Positions 27,614 through 37,083 of a stretch of 64,000 nt of DNA are shown in pieces. The stretch lies in contig NC_018943.1 of the NCBI RefSeq assembly GCF_000304475.1, positions 806,001-870,000 of the forward strand, in the 5' to 3' direction. This DNA comes from Kazachstania africana CBS 2517. Taxonomy: Eukaryota; Ascomycota; Saccharomycetes; Saccharomycetales; Saccharomycetaceae. The first letter of the stretch is position 1. Each line of letters starts with the position of its first letter. The translations under genes and the position numbers were made by a program. The notes below the pieces were generated by a model. The model was not told where the DNA came from. It did no database searches and saw only the letters and a program-made list of their open reading frames with translations.

Positions 27614-28642
27614 TTATAATAGGTCTCTGGGTTCGTAAGGTTCTTCGAGGTATTTCATCTCTTCTTCGGTGAATGAAACGTCCAGAGCTTTGATGTTGTC
27701 ATCGACTCTAGCGATGGAACTCATGCCAAGAATTGGTGCACATCCCTTTTGAATGACCCAGGCAGTGGCAATGACTGCCATTGAAACGTTTTTCTTCTTT
27801 GCCATTTCTTCGACACGATTGATGACAGTGACTTCCCATGGCTTTAAGTTTTTCAAACCCCAAGCATTGATGATGATATCGGAAGAAGATCTCGTTGATT
27901 CAACACCAACTGGCCTTGTTAGTAAACCTTGGTGGTTTGGTGACCATGGTGTTAACATCAAATTGTGTTTCTTTGCAAAGGGGATAGTCTCACGTTCATC
28001 TTCTCTGTAGACCAAATTGTAACAGGATTGTACATTCACAAATTGGAACCAGTTGTATTTATCAGCGGTGAATTGCAATTCAGCAAGTTGAGTACCTAGC
28101 ATCGATGATGCACCAATATATCTAGTTAAGCCCATTTCGACTACGTCATTCAAAGCTCTCATAGTTTCCTTAACAGGAGTGTTTGGGTCGAATCTATGAA
28201 TTTGTAAGACATCCATATATGTACCTAGTCTTTCAACAGACTTCTTAGCGGCATCGATAATATGTTTTCTGGAGAGACCCTGTTGGTTAGTCAAATCCAG
28301 TTGTGCAAGTTCATCTTCAAGACCGCTACCCAAACCTAAGTCCAGAGTTTCATCCACCGGAAAGAAAACTTTCGACATAATAACAACAGTTTCTCTTCTA
28401 ATGTTGTATTTTTGCATGAATTCCTTCAACAACTTTTCACTTAAACCGTTAGAATATACATCAGCAGTATCAAAAGTCCGTAAGCCTTGGTCATAACAGT
28501 GCTTCAAAATCTTGAAGACTTTTTCCTTATCATCTTCAACCCATTTGGCCCAATCTTTGGAACCGTAGGACATACATCCAACAATAATTGGAGAAATTTT
28601 GATACCAGTGTTACCGAAGGGAATTTGTTTAATAACAGCCAT
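27614..28642 (-). CDS. Aldo-keto reductase, putative aryl-alcohol dehydrogenase (YPL088W-like)
   Basis: This 342-residue protein has the length and sequence character of S. cerevisiae YPL088W. The AKR catalytic tetrad is visible: D and Y in TFDTADVYSNG (about 57-67), K in VIMSKVFF (about 92) and H in LQIHRF. A carboxy-terminal segment GMSSIARVDDN should bind the NADPH phosphate. Such enzymes reduce aldehydes and ketones in the cytosol; the natural substrate is unknown. FHL1 and COG4 are adjacent in S. cerevisiae, so this gene is an insertion relative to that order. The upstream DNA is rich in CGG palindromes. Confidence 0.92.
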   Translation of the reverse strand: MAVIKQIPFGNTGIKISPIIVGCMSYGSKDWAKWVEDDKEKVFKILKHCYDQGLRTFDTADVYSNGLSEKLLKEFMQKYNIRRETVVIMSKVFFPVDETLDLGLGSGLEDELAQLDLTNQQGLSRKHIIDAAKKSVERLGTYMDVLQIHRFDPNTPVKETMRALNDVVEMGLTRYIGASSMLGTQLAELQFTADKYNWFQFVNVQSCYNLVYREDERETIPFAKKHNLMLTPWSPNHQGLLTRPVGVESTRSSSDIIINAWGLKNLKPWEVTVINRVEEMAKKKNVSMAVIATAWVIQKGCAPILGMSSIARVDDNIKALDVSFTEEEMKYLEEPYEPRDLL

Positions 28643-28844
28643 TTTTTTTGTTTGGTGATTTAATAGGATCTTGGTTTGTTTGTTTGTTTGATATTCTAAA
28701 AGATTTGAAGAATTCCAAATGAAATTGATGAAGTATTCCTGTCCTTTATATACTTGCAGACATCTTTCAGCTTATTTAATGTGTCTTCCCTATTCAATGT
28801 GACTTTATTACCAAAGGGAGTCTTTTCGCCCGAAACGAAGGAAA

Positions 28845-28904
28845 CTCGTCCGAGATAGTTCAACCTAAAATCGGCCGGGACGGGTTTCATGGCTTTCGGA
28901 CGAG
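28845..28904. promoter_or_regulatory. Inverted pair of CTCGTCCGA motifs
   Basis: Two copies of a 9-mer lie in opposite orientation, with centres about 51 bp apart (five helical turns). They flank a TCGGCCGG half-palindrome. This arrangement is typical of zinc-cluster activator sites; the factor is unknown. Confidence 0.5.
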
Positions 28905-28919
28905 CCTCGGAGAAAATGC

Positions 28920-28930
28920 TCGGCCGAAAA
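28920..28930. promoter_or_regulatory. TCGGCCGAAAA element upstream of the aldo-keto reductase
   Basis: This is identical to 1914-1924 upstream of the OYE-like gene. It lies 278 bp from the aldo-keto reductase ATG. Confidence 0.45.
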
Positions 28931-29087
28931 TGAATAACAAATTTAATGCAAATCTGAAGTCAGGTAAAGCAATATTCCTCGACAATTATGCTATGCTCAT
29001 ACGAAGAGGACAATGCAAGCGTAGATACAAATTTATCATTTAAAAATGTGCATTTACATAAAGTCATACTATATGGTTCAAAAATTT

Positions 29088-31589
29088 CTAATGTCTTTTA
29101 TCAATCTTCAAATTTCTAGCTTTTATACGTTCCTGCGGATTCAGTATCCAATCTATACTGTTAACAATTTCATCTTTGACGTCGCCTGTAGTTAAATCGA
29201 AATCGTCATCGTCGAATCCCAAAATCAAAACAATTTGTGTCAATCTAACGAAGTTTTCTCTTAAAGTGTAATTCAATTCACATGTAGCATTTATTAACAA
29301 ACTCAGTTCTTTATCCAGTTTGATTGCACCCAGTTCATTCACTTTCAAGTTCCAGACCCTCTTTTCAATTATTTTAATCATAAAGCTGTTAATTAACTTC
29401 ATTAGATCATCAAATGCAGAGGTAATTACGGCGTTCTTCAAAGGTGTAATTAATACTCTCCAATCTCTCATAAATTTGTTTATATTTTTGAAATTCTCAA
29501 AATTCTCAATATTGGCAATGTACGTAGAAGCGTTATCTTCATTACTGCCTGCATTATTGTTGTCATTTATAAACAACTTTTTCAAGATAATTTTCAATTT
29601 TGGTTGAACCAAATTTTGAAACAAATACTGTATACCCCATTTTTGCAATTTATTGACCTGCTCTATTATATTTATCTGTGCAGTTTCCACTTTTTCATTG
29701 ATATAAGTGGAATCATCCTCAAATGGGAAGTTATCCTGGATCAACCTCGGATTCTGTTCTATTATCTCTTTAGTCAATAAATTTTCAATAGCCGCTTTTG
29801 TGAGACATAAAGTGTTCACGTAAATAATATAATGATGCAAGGATAGTATGGATGGGTCACTACTAGTCTCTTCTTCTTCTTCTTGGGCGACTACCGACTG
29901 TAGGTTAGACTGAATGTTGGCAAAAGCACCCCTCAAATTGAATCTACTGAACTGAGATAATTTTGCGGTAGCTGCTGCAGTTGAGCTAACATTTTTATTA
30001 GTAGGATACGGTGAAGCAGCCCTAGAGGGATATTGTGTTGATGACTCTTCGGGTATTGAAGTATACTTTTTTAAAAGGTTTGGGGATGATGATGCCGTAC
30101 TCCCTTGTGCAATAACGGACTGTAAAGTCTTAAATTTTGCTTGGATAAATTTGACTAAATATTCATTCTGAATGAACACAACCAAGTCATCCAAGAAAGT
30201 CGATAAAATATCAACTTGACCAGTATTGACAGTGTAAATCATATTTTTTCTAATCAGCGCTGTCAAATCTTCCAGAACGGGCGAAATTGGCCATGACGAT
30301 TGATCCTTATGACTTATGGTCTCTAATGTGATGACGTTATTGATATCCGGTAATTCTTCAAGGATTACACTGTTTCTAAACGATCTATAAAGGTTGTTAA
30401 TGACAATGTCTTGAAAATCTCTTATAAAATTGTCTTTATGCAATTTTGAAGAAAACGTACCTTCTACAATGGGGAAGGGTATTTTTAAAGTTGTTTCTGT
30501 TTCACTGAAATCTGTGTATTCTTTCCACTTAACGGCAAAGAATCTTGTATACATTGACCAGTTCTGTAGAATTTGTGAGATTTCCGATAGAAAATTGGCC
30601 GCTTCATTTATTGGAACAGTCTCGTTTGATATGTTCGTTACCGTCTCTTTCATATGTTTAGCGTCACTAAAGACATCCAACACTAAAGATGCCTGTAATT
30701 CAGTTTCCTTTTCGATTTTCTCCATAATGACTGGGATATGTTCTTTACCGTAACAATTTGAAATAATCCTTGAATGCTCATTTATGATTGTAGAAACAAT
30801 TTTGAATAAATTTAAAAGGACTACACTGAATCTGACTTTTAAGTTGACGGTATTATCCAGAAATTTTTTGTTTTCAACTGAGATGATGTCACAAATATAT
30901 TTACTGTAGAGATCTAAACCTAAATCAGTTTCACCGATCAATGGAAATAATTTGAAGAAAAGTGTTAATCTATCAATATCCTTTTCCCTCATTGCGATTT
31001 CAAATGATGACTTAAATGATCCTTTCAATTGATTACACCATTGAGCCAGCAGTTCGCTTGGTAACATCGGTAATTCCGCATTAGGTATAGTATTTTTGGC
31101 GAAAGATGATTCTAAGATTCCTGGGGGCAGCTGACGAATTTCACTAATCGCTGTTGCTGCCACGAGATAATTTTGTTCTTTAAGTGCGCTGTCAATCAAT
31201 TTGATATTATTCTTCAAAGTCCTAGTATCCTCCAGGAAAGACAGGGTCCTTAACAGCAGCTTGTGCTCCTGATCAATTGAATCGATTTCATTATGTATCT
31301 GTACAGATCTATTATTCGATTTGCCAATGGTCGATAACACACTGTGATATTGTGATAGAGTACTCGTCAGATCTGTCCTTTGTAGCTCCAATTTACGTAT
31401 CTGCTTGTTATGCTTTGATTGAGACTCCGCAATGAACACATTCAATGACGCCACCGTCTGTTCTTGGTCATTCTTAATCACTTCTGTTAACTTATCAATC
31501 TGGGACACCGTGGTCAACTTCCCCAACAAGATATTATACTTAGCGAGGTTCCTTGACAGTTGATCATCAGATAGCCTAGAATTCAACAT
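29088..31589 (-). CDS. COG4: Cog4, conserved oligomeric Golgi tethering complex subunit 4
   Basis: The protein has 833 residues from the ATG at 31589; ten more codons are open upstream but begin with TTG, not ATG. S. cerevisiae Cog4 is 861. The amino part is coiled-coil (about 20-150), followed by the helical-bundle legs typical of CATCHR tethers. Cog4 belongs to lobe A of the COG complex, which tethers retrograde vesicles at the Golgi and binds the SNARE Sed5 and Sly1. A Ser/Thr-rich insertion sits near residues 510-560. It is divergent from ISR1, as in S. cerevisiae. Confidence 0.96.
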   Translation of the reverse strand: MLNSRLSDDQLSRNLAKYNILLGKLTTVSQIDKLTEVIKNDQEQTVASLNVFIAESQSKHNKQIRKLELQRTDLTSTLSQYHSVLSTIGKSNNRSVQIHNEIDSIDQEHKLLLRTLSFLEDTRTLKNNIKLIDSALKEQNYLVAATAISEIRQLPPGILESSFAKNTIPNAELPMLPSELLAQWCNQLKGSFKSSFEIAMREKDIDRLTLFFKLFPLIGETDLGLDLYSKYICDIISVENKKFLDNTVNLKVRFSVVLLNLFKIVSTIINEHSRIISNCYGKEHIPVIMEKIEKETELQASLVLDVFSDAKHMKETVTNISNETVPINEAANFLSEISQILQNWSMYTRFFAVKWKEYTDFSETETTLKIPFPIVEGTFSSKLHKDNFIRDFQDIVINNLYRSFRNSVILEELPDINNVITLETISHKDQSSWPISPVLEDLTALIRKNMIYTVNTGQVDILSTFLDDLVVFIQNEYLVKFIQAKFKTLQSVIAQGSTASSSPNLLKKYTSIPEESSTQYPSRAASPYPTNKNVSSTAAATAKLSQFSRFNLRGAFANIQSNLQSVVAQEEEEETSSDPSILSLHHYIIYVNTLCLTKAAIENLLTKEIIEQNPRLIQDNFPFEDDSTYINEKVETAQINIIEQVNKLQKWGIQYLFQNLVQPKLKIILKKLFINDNNNAGSNEDNASTYIANIENFENFKNINKFMRDWRVLITPLKNAVITSAFDDLMKLINSFMIKIIEKRVWNLKVNELGAIKLDKELSLLINATCELNYTLRENFVRLTQIVLILGFDDDDFDLTTGDVKDEIVNSIDWILNPQERIKARNLKIDKRH

Positions 31590-31887
31590 ATTCAAACCTT
31601 CAACAACCCTTCGCACCAATGCTTCTTATCCTTAACCTGATGGTTTGATCTTCACTAAGTTGTACTTTAAGCCTAACTAGTTCCGGCATCTAATTTTTTT
31701 TTCTCTTCAACTTGAATGGAAAAAAGATGAAAAATATAAGGCATTTGCAATAGTAGATCATCAACTTTTCATATTGTTCCTAGTACTGAAAACGCGATTA
31801 TTGAAGTGGCCAGGATCCCAGAATTTATTATCAAGTGAGCTACATTAAGCTCCTTAGCATAGAAAATAGATCAGCGAATACGTCGAA

Positions 31888-33207
31888 ATGGATACGCCTC
31901 CAACTTCCCCTACTTTCCCCATCGGCACCACAATGCCCCAAAAGGTCTTAAAGAAATCACAGATGTCTCCTATGCATAACACATTGCCTCTATCACCAAA
32001 CAAGAGCTTGCATTCAGAATATCTAGCCAGGAACCCGGTTGTATCCGAACGTAATCAGAAATCTTTGGTTTACTTGAAAGAGGACCTACAATCTCTTCTC
32101 ATTTCTCCAACCAAACCTACGTTTATTAGCAGTTCTCACATGTTGGACTTTTTGGGAAACCACTATTCTAAGGAAAATATAATGACAAGAGATGATCTCG
32201 TGCTAAGTTTGTTGTCAAAACGAGTTGATTTCCCAAGCTCCGAACGTAAGTCATTTAATATATCGAGCACACAAATGGGCAGCGGGAATTACTCAATTGT
32301 TTATGAGATGACTCAGCAAGATGGTCAGACTTTAATACTCAAGTTTCCAAAGACAAAGAGAAAATCTAAGTTTTTATTAAATGAGGCCCTGATTTTAGCA
32401 TATTTACATGATGGCAGCTTTAATGACATTCATATTGTTCCAATGGATGGTATATCATACATCAATAAATCTTACTATAAGAATTTGAGGTACAACGAAA
32501 ATGTGCCATGTCTGATCTTGGAAAAATTTGATCTCAATTTGAAGCAACTTATAGCCATCTTGAAGAAAAATGGTCAAGATATTTCCTTTGAATTGAAGAA
32601 AAAGATGTGGTGGAAATTATTTAAAGAACTTATGATGGTATTTGTGCATTTGAAGTCTAGAAATGTTGTTCATGGTGATATCAAAACTTCAAATATTCTA
32701 GTTAAGGGTACCGAATTGAATGAAGATATGCATTTCTATATTTGTGATTTTACATCATCTTTCATCAATTTATCGAATGATGAGTATTTGAATGAAAATG
32801 TCAATCATGAAATGAATCACTCCAATTTTGAAACAACCTTAGAATATTGTCCTCCTCAATTTGTTGAAACGTTCTTAAGCAATGATAATTTTGAGTTTAG
32901 TTACGAAACGGACCTGTATTCATTTGGACTGGTACTTCTATCCTATATAACTGAAGAAGAGCCTTTTAAAGAATTACAGAGTTTAAGGTACCATAGTTCT
33001 GACACAGAAGCTATGCCAAATGGTGCACACATGATTAACACTTCTAACTGGTTAATCAATGTCATTCAGAAAAATGATCCAATAAATTTAAATATCAATT
33101 ACAAGACCCATTTATTAGAGATTTGGTCCGTGGAACTTTCCATAGTTTCTAAAATCTTAGTTGATAGAATTTCATTAGAAGATTGTATGACATACGTAAC
33201 AAATTGA
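31888..33207 (+). CDS. ISR1: Isr1 protein kinase
   Basis: This 439-residue protein (S. cerevisiae Isr1: 443) has an amino region of about 115 residues with many Ser-Pro sites, such as TPPTSP and PLSP. The kinase domain then begins at a glycine loop MGSGNYSIV (130-138). The catalytic loop is HGDIKTSN (262-269), not HRD, and the metal-binding motif is DFT (287-289), not DFG. Isr1 negatively regulates chitin/UDP-GlcNAc synthesis through Gfa1 and was found through a genetic link to Pkc1. The SP-rich tail would suit phosphodegron control, which is known for the yeast protein. Confidence 0.95.
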   Translation: MDTPPTSPTFPIGTTMPQKVLKKSQMSPMHNTLPLSPNKSLHSEYLARNPVVSERNQKSLVYLKEDLQSLLISPTKPTFISSSHMLDFLGNHYSKENIMTRDDLVLSLLSKRVDFPSSERKSFNISSTQMGSGNYSIVYEMTQQDGQTLILKFPKTKRKSKFLLNEALILAYLHDGSFNDIHIVPMDGISYINKSYYKNLRYNENVPCLILEKFDLNLKQLIAILKKNGQDISFELKKKMWWKLFKELMMVFVHLKSRNVVHGDIKTSNILVKGTELNEDMHFYICDFTSSFINLSNDEYLNENVNHEMNHSNFETTLEYCPPQFVETFLSNDNFEFSYETDLYSFGLVLLSYITEEEPFKELQSLRYHSSDTEAMPNGAHMINTSNWLINVIQKNDPINLNINYKTHLLEIWSVELSIVSKILVDRISLEDCMTYVTN

Positions 33208-33280
33208 TACAAATATGTAAATGTGTACATATTACTACTATATAAATATTCTTTTTTATGTATTTCCCAATGATAGTTCT

Positions 33281-33928
33281 CTAATTGTTGAGATCACCAT
33301 TAATGATTGCATTCAGTCTTTTCTCTTTTTCTTCATCCATTTTCCTTGTATTAATTTCGTAATCTCTCCTAATCTTATATCGTCTCTTCAAAGCTTCATC
33401 AATAAGAATAAAATCGTTAAATTGGGGATGCTCAAATTCACAGTTGTCCCTCCCCAGGGGACAGAACCCGTTCAGATACCTCTGACACACAAGCTTCTTA
33501 ACATGTCTCTTTTTACAATTTGGACCGTCGAAACAAAACCCTTGATCATAAGCCTCACAGCGCGGTATCTTACTAATGGGATCCACGTGCAGATACTGAC
33601 ATTCTGGAGTCTGTGTACAATAACCATTCTTTGCGTAAAATACACATTCTGGCATCTTCCTAAGATTATATTCATGTAAAAATTCACATTGGTCGTTTTT
33701 CTTACATAGCCCACGTAACCAATGCTTACACACTATTTTATTCTGAAAATTTGCTAGTATATGCTTATTAGGACAGGAATCACCGTTGGGGCACGAGATG
33801 GGCCCCACCTTTGGGTCGTAATGTGGGCATATTGGTCTATCTGGATCTCTAGTAAAATGATATTCTTGCTTCAAAAATGGTTCAAATTTGAAATTATACT
33901 TGTTTGTATTTGGGTGTATCACAGACAT
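33281..33928 (-). CDS. YTH1: Yth1, CPSF30-type CCCH zinc-finger mRNA 3'-end processing factor
   Basis: This 215-residue protein (S. cerevisiae: 208) has five successive CCCH fingers between about residues 33 and 172. The first is atypical, with a longer first spacing (CPHYDPKVGPISCP). Yth1 is the polymerase-module subunit of cleavage and polyadenylation factor that reads the AAUAAA-like signal. There is no carboxy zinc knuckle, as in other yeasts. It is convergent with ISR1 and divergent from RPN7. Confidence 0.97.
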   Translation of the reverse strand: MSVIHPNTNKYNFKFEPFLKQEYHFTRDPDRPICPHYDPKVGPISCPNGDSCPNKHILANFQNKIVCKHWLRGLCKKNDQCEFLHEYNLRKMPECVFYAKNGYCTQTPECQYLHVDPISKIPRCEAYDQGFCFDGPNCKKRHVKKLVCQRYLNGFCPLGRDNCEFEHPQFNDFILIDEALKRRYKIRRDYEINTRKMDEEKEKRLNAIINGDLNN

Positions 33929-34097
33929 GACTTGTTTGCCTCGCTATAAACTCGCTGACAACCCACTTCTATCGCCTGTTATAACTTCACATCCTTACAA
34001 ATTAGGCTTTAATCATATAAAGCTTTTAATCTAAAGATGCGCTTTCCATATTGTAACCCGGACACTGATAGAAAGTATTGAAATTTGAGCTCTGTTT

Positions 34098-34106
34098 TTT
34101 GCCACC
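34098..34106 (-). promoter_or_regulatory. PACE element (Rpn4 site) of RPN7
   Basis: TTTGCCACC is the exact reverse complement of GGTGGCAAA. It lies 113 bp before the RPN7 ATG. Orientation is not critical for PACE function. Confidence 0.88.
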
Positions 34107-34219
34107 GAAGAAATTAGGAATATTAAACACTTTTAAAGAGAGAAGAGCAATCTGAGTGGCCTAAAGTGGATTAGACGAGCCAATTGAGTTGAGATACTGT
34201 TGTATAGAAAGAGAATATA

Positions 34220-35563
34220 ATGTCCAGTGAAAAAGAACTGAAGAAAAAGAACGTAGAGGAAGATTCTGAGGATGTGAACATGGAGCCACAATTCGCTATG
34301 GTACCAAACTATGAGGTATCAGACAGGGCGTTTCTTTTAAAGACGTATATAACAAGTCCAAGCAAGGTACAGAACATAATGACTGATGAGAAATTAAACG
34401 AATCTAAAGATTTCATCATGGAACAGATCGAGAAGGATTCAATGGCACCTTACTATAAATATTTGGCTACAAACTATTTTGTCGAGAAAAATGATAATAA
34501 TAATAACAAACTAATGGAGTCATCAAATAGTGCTGGCTTGTTTCCATTTGATTCTGCATTCCACGAAAAGTTACTTAAAGTTAATGCAGAGAAAATTAAT
34601 GAATTAAAACAAAATTTAGAAACTTTAAAGTCAAATGATGAAGGCCCATTAGAAATTTCAACTGCTTGGATCAAATTAGGTGAATATTATGCACAAATTG
34701 GTGATTTTGAAAACGCGGAAAAAGTACTATTGAATGAAGCTCTAAATACAGCCATATCGCTCGGATCAAAGATCGATATTTATTTCCTAGTATTGAGACT
34801 TGCTTTCTTCTACAACGATTTCCATTTTATTAAGGAAAAATTGGAATTAGTTTCCAACTTAATTGAAAAAGGTGGTGATTGGGAAAGAAGAAATAGATAC
34901 AAGACTTATCTTGGTATCTATTCTCTTGCCGTTAGAGACTTCAAGAAGGCTGCTGATTTATTGGTTGATTCATTAGCCACTTTCACTTCCACAGAATTAA
35001 CATCATATGAAAATATAGCGATGTATGCATCAGTTGCAGGATTATTCTCTCTGGAAAGAACAGATTTAAAGGCTAAGATCATTGATTCACCAGAACTTTT
35101 ATCAATAATGAATTCAACAGAATCGTTACAGTCAATTTCATCATTAACAATTGCATTATACACATCAGATTATTCAAGTTTCTTCCCATTCTTATTGGAA
35201 ACATATGATAAGGCATTAATTCCATGCAAATATTTGAATAGACACGCAGACTTCTTTGTAAGAGAAATGAGAAGAAAAGTTTACGCACAACTGTTAGATT
35301 CGTATAAGACTTTAGCTTTAAAATCTATGGCAAGTTCATTTGGTGTGTCTGTTGAATTTTTGGATAACGATTTAAGTAAATTTATTCCAAACAAAAAATT
35401 AAATTGTATCATTGACAGAGTAAATGGAATTGTGGAGACTAATAGACCAGATAATAAGAACGCTCAATATCAATTACTTGTCAAGCAAGGTGACGGTTTA
35501 TTAACGAAGTTACAAAAATATAGTGCTGCAGTCAAGCTAACAGGTTCTGACCGTGTTGATTGA
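34220..35563 (+). CDS. RPN7: Rpn7, 19S proteasome lid subunit
   Basis: This 447-residue protein is slightly longer than S. cerevisiae Rpn7 (429). Helical TPR-like repeats occupy about 100-280 and a PCI domain the last 180 residues. The amino start has a Lys/Glu-rich segment. Rpn7 joins Rpn3, Rpn15/Sem1 and the rest of the lid, which deubiquitinates substrates. It carries a PACE box upstream, like PRE2. It is the last gene of the YPR-type block here. Confidence 0.97.
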   Translation: MSSEKELKKKNVEEDSEDVNMEPQFAMVPNYEVSDRAFLLKTYITSPSKVQNIMTDEKLNESKDFIMEQIEKDSMAPYYKYLATNYFVEKNDNNNNKLMESSNSAGLFPFDSAFHEKLLKVNAEKINELKQNLETLKSNDEGPLEISTAWIKLGEYYAQIGDFENAEKVLLNEALNTAISLGSKIDIYFLVLRLAFFYNDFHFIKEKLELVSNLIEKGGDWERRNRYKTYLGIYSLAVRDFKKAADLLVDSLATFTSTELTSYENIAMYASVAGLFSLERTDLKAKIIDSPELLSIMNSTESLQSISSLTIALYTSDYSSFFPFLLETYDKALIPCKYLNRHADFFVREMRRKVYAQLLDSYKTLALKSMASSFGVSVEFLDNDLSKFIPNKKLNCIIDRVNGIVETNRPDNKNAQYQLLVKQGDGLLTKLQKYSAAVKLTGSDRVD

Positions 35564-36028
35564 ATAAACAGAATTGTAGTAAGTAATACAATATAGTCAT
35601 TTCTGTATCTATCGAGTGAATTTCAAATATATCCATAAACAATCATTTTATGATTTTTACGCTGCGAAACATATTTCAGATGGATCCAACGGAGAAAATA
35701 TCGATGTTTCGAAGTGTCTCCAATCTGCACTGAATATTACCAGAATAATTGATTTAAAACAACCCATCTACTAAAAACAATCAAGTTAACAACGAATGTA
35801 AGGACCCTGCTCAAATAATCAAACAAATATCTCAGTCTACTGCACTGATACTCGGATTTCTGCTGTCGTATGAAACGACTTCAAAGAAACGAAAATTTAC
35901 ATTTCGAAAAATTCATCTCATCGAAAGATTCATTATGGTTAAGAGACGTCCTGCAGTGGTTTATATATTCTTCAGAGAGTGTAGGCTGTTAGTGTACAAG
36001 TCCTTCATTGCAACAGATATAGAAAATC
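35564..36028. promoter_or_regulatory. RPN7-FCF1 intergenic: synteny breakpoint and FCF1 promoter
   Basis: RPN7 (YPR108W-like) and FCF1 (YDR339C-like) are on different chromosomes in S. cerevisiae, so a gene-order junction lies in these 465 bp. Before FCF1 there are RRPE-like GAAAATTTAC (35891-35900) and GAAAAATTC (35906-35914), and PAC-like CTCATCG (35917-35923), the pair typical of ribosome-biogenesis genes. Confidence 0.55.
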
Positions 36029-36598
36029 ATGGGTAAAGCCAAGAAGACAAGAAAGTTTGCGTTAGTAAAGCGTACATTGAATGCGAAGAAAGATCAGAGA
36101 GTGAAGGCAAATCAAGAGAAGAAACAGCAGCAGGAAGATCCAGAACTCACAAGGAACATACCACAAGTGTCGAGTGCACTTTTCTTTCAATATAATGAAG
36201 CTATCAAGCCTCCATACCAAGTGTTAATCGATACAAATTTCATAAATTTTTCCATTCAGAAAAAAATTGATATTGTAAGAGGGATGATGGATTGTTTACT
36301 AGCCAAATGTAATCCGTTGATCACAGACTGTGTCATTGCAGAATTAGAAAAACTAGGCCCAAAATACAGAATTGCACTGAAATTGGCTCGTGACCCGCGA
36401 ATCAAAAGACTGAGTTGCTCACATAAAGGCACCTATGCAGATGACTGTATAGTAAACAGAGTGCTGCAACATAAATGTTACATTGTAGCCACGAACGATG
36501 CCGGCCTAAAACAGAGAGTGAGAAAAATCCCAGGTATCCCATTAATGAGTGTTGGTGGACACTCATACGTCATTGAGAAATTACCTGACGTCTTTTAG
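36029..36598 (+). CDS. FCF1: Fcf1, PIN-domain SSU processome protein
   Basis: This 189-residue protein (S. cerevisiae: 189) has a basic amino end (KAKKTRKFALVKR) and then a PIN domain with acidic residues at D68 (LIDTN), E105, D138-D139 and D157 (ATNDAGL). Fcf1/Utp24 cleaves pre-rRNA at A1 and A2 during 18S rRNA maturation in the nucleolus; these acidic residues are the metal-binding set. It starts the reversed YDR339C-YDR326C block. PAC and RRPE-like boxes precede it. Confidence 0.98.
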   Translation: MGKAKKTRKFALVKRTLNAKKDQRVKANQEKKQQQEDPELTRNIPQVSSALFFQYNEAIKPPYQVLIDTNFINFSIQKKIDIVRGMMDCLLAKCNPLITDCVIAELEKLGPKYRIALKLARDPRIKRLSCSHKGTYADDCIVNRVLQHKCYIVATNDAGLKQRVRKIPGIPLMSVGGHSYVIEKLPDVF

Positions 36599-37083
36599 AG
36601 TGTATCTCTTTCGTAGTAAACCGAGGGACGAAGAGTCAGATCTGTACAGTAGCAAAATGCATGACCCACACGATACGCACAATATAGGATATATACGTCT
36701 ATTTTTATCAGCAACATCAACAATGAAGAGCGTCTTCCAAATGACTATCCGATAGCACGACTCTTAGCACTTTTAAAATCTAACAGTAGCACAGTCCCAC
36801 AGCAGCAGCAAAGCAGTCCCACAGAACTCCTCCGCCTGGCTGAGCCCTCCCACGCTTCGCCTACTTAAAACTTCTACTTTAACCTTCCAGGACATTTCTA
36901 TATTTTTAGTAAATTAGCAAGGCGCAATATCTCTCCGAGGGATCGCAGAAAGCTGACTTGTAAGGGGAAGAACAAGTCCTATGAAAAGTGGATTAGTAAA
37001 TACATTTCATATATAATCCATAGTAAAGACTAAATCTCTATTAATCTATTTTATAATCCTTATTAGAAAGGTCCCAACAGTGT
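36599..37083. other. FCF1-MATE intergenic region with an 11-bp direct repeat
   Basis: CAGTCCCACAG occurs at 36792-36802 and again at 36814-36824, separated by a CAG-rich spacer, inside a locally GC-rich patch (36785-36865). The region should contain the promoter of the MATE transporter gene. No gene is seen. Confidence 0.5.

Larger units (their letters stand above)
28643..29087. promoter_or_regulatory. Aldo-keto reductase promoter with clustered CGG palindromes
   Basis: CTCGTCCGA occurs at 28845-28853 and inverted at 28896-28904. TCGGCCGG is at 28871-28878 and TCGGCCGAAAA at 28920-28930, all within 86 bp. The spacing to the ATG (about 200-290 bp) suits a yeast upstream activating sequence. 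The COG4 stop lies at 29088. No gene is seen. Confidence 0.55.
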
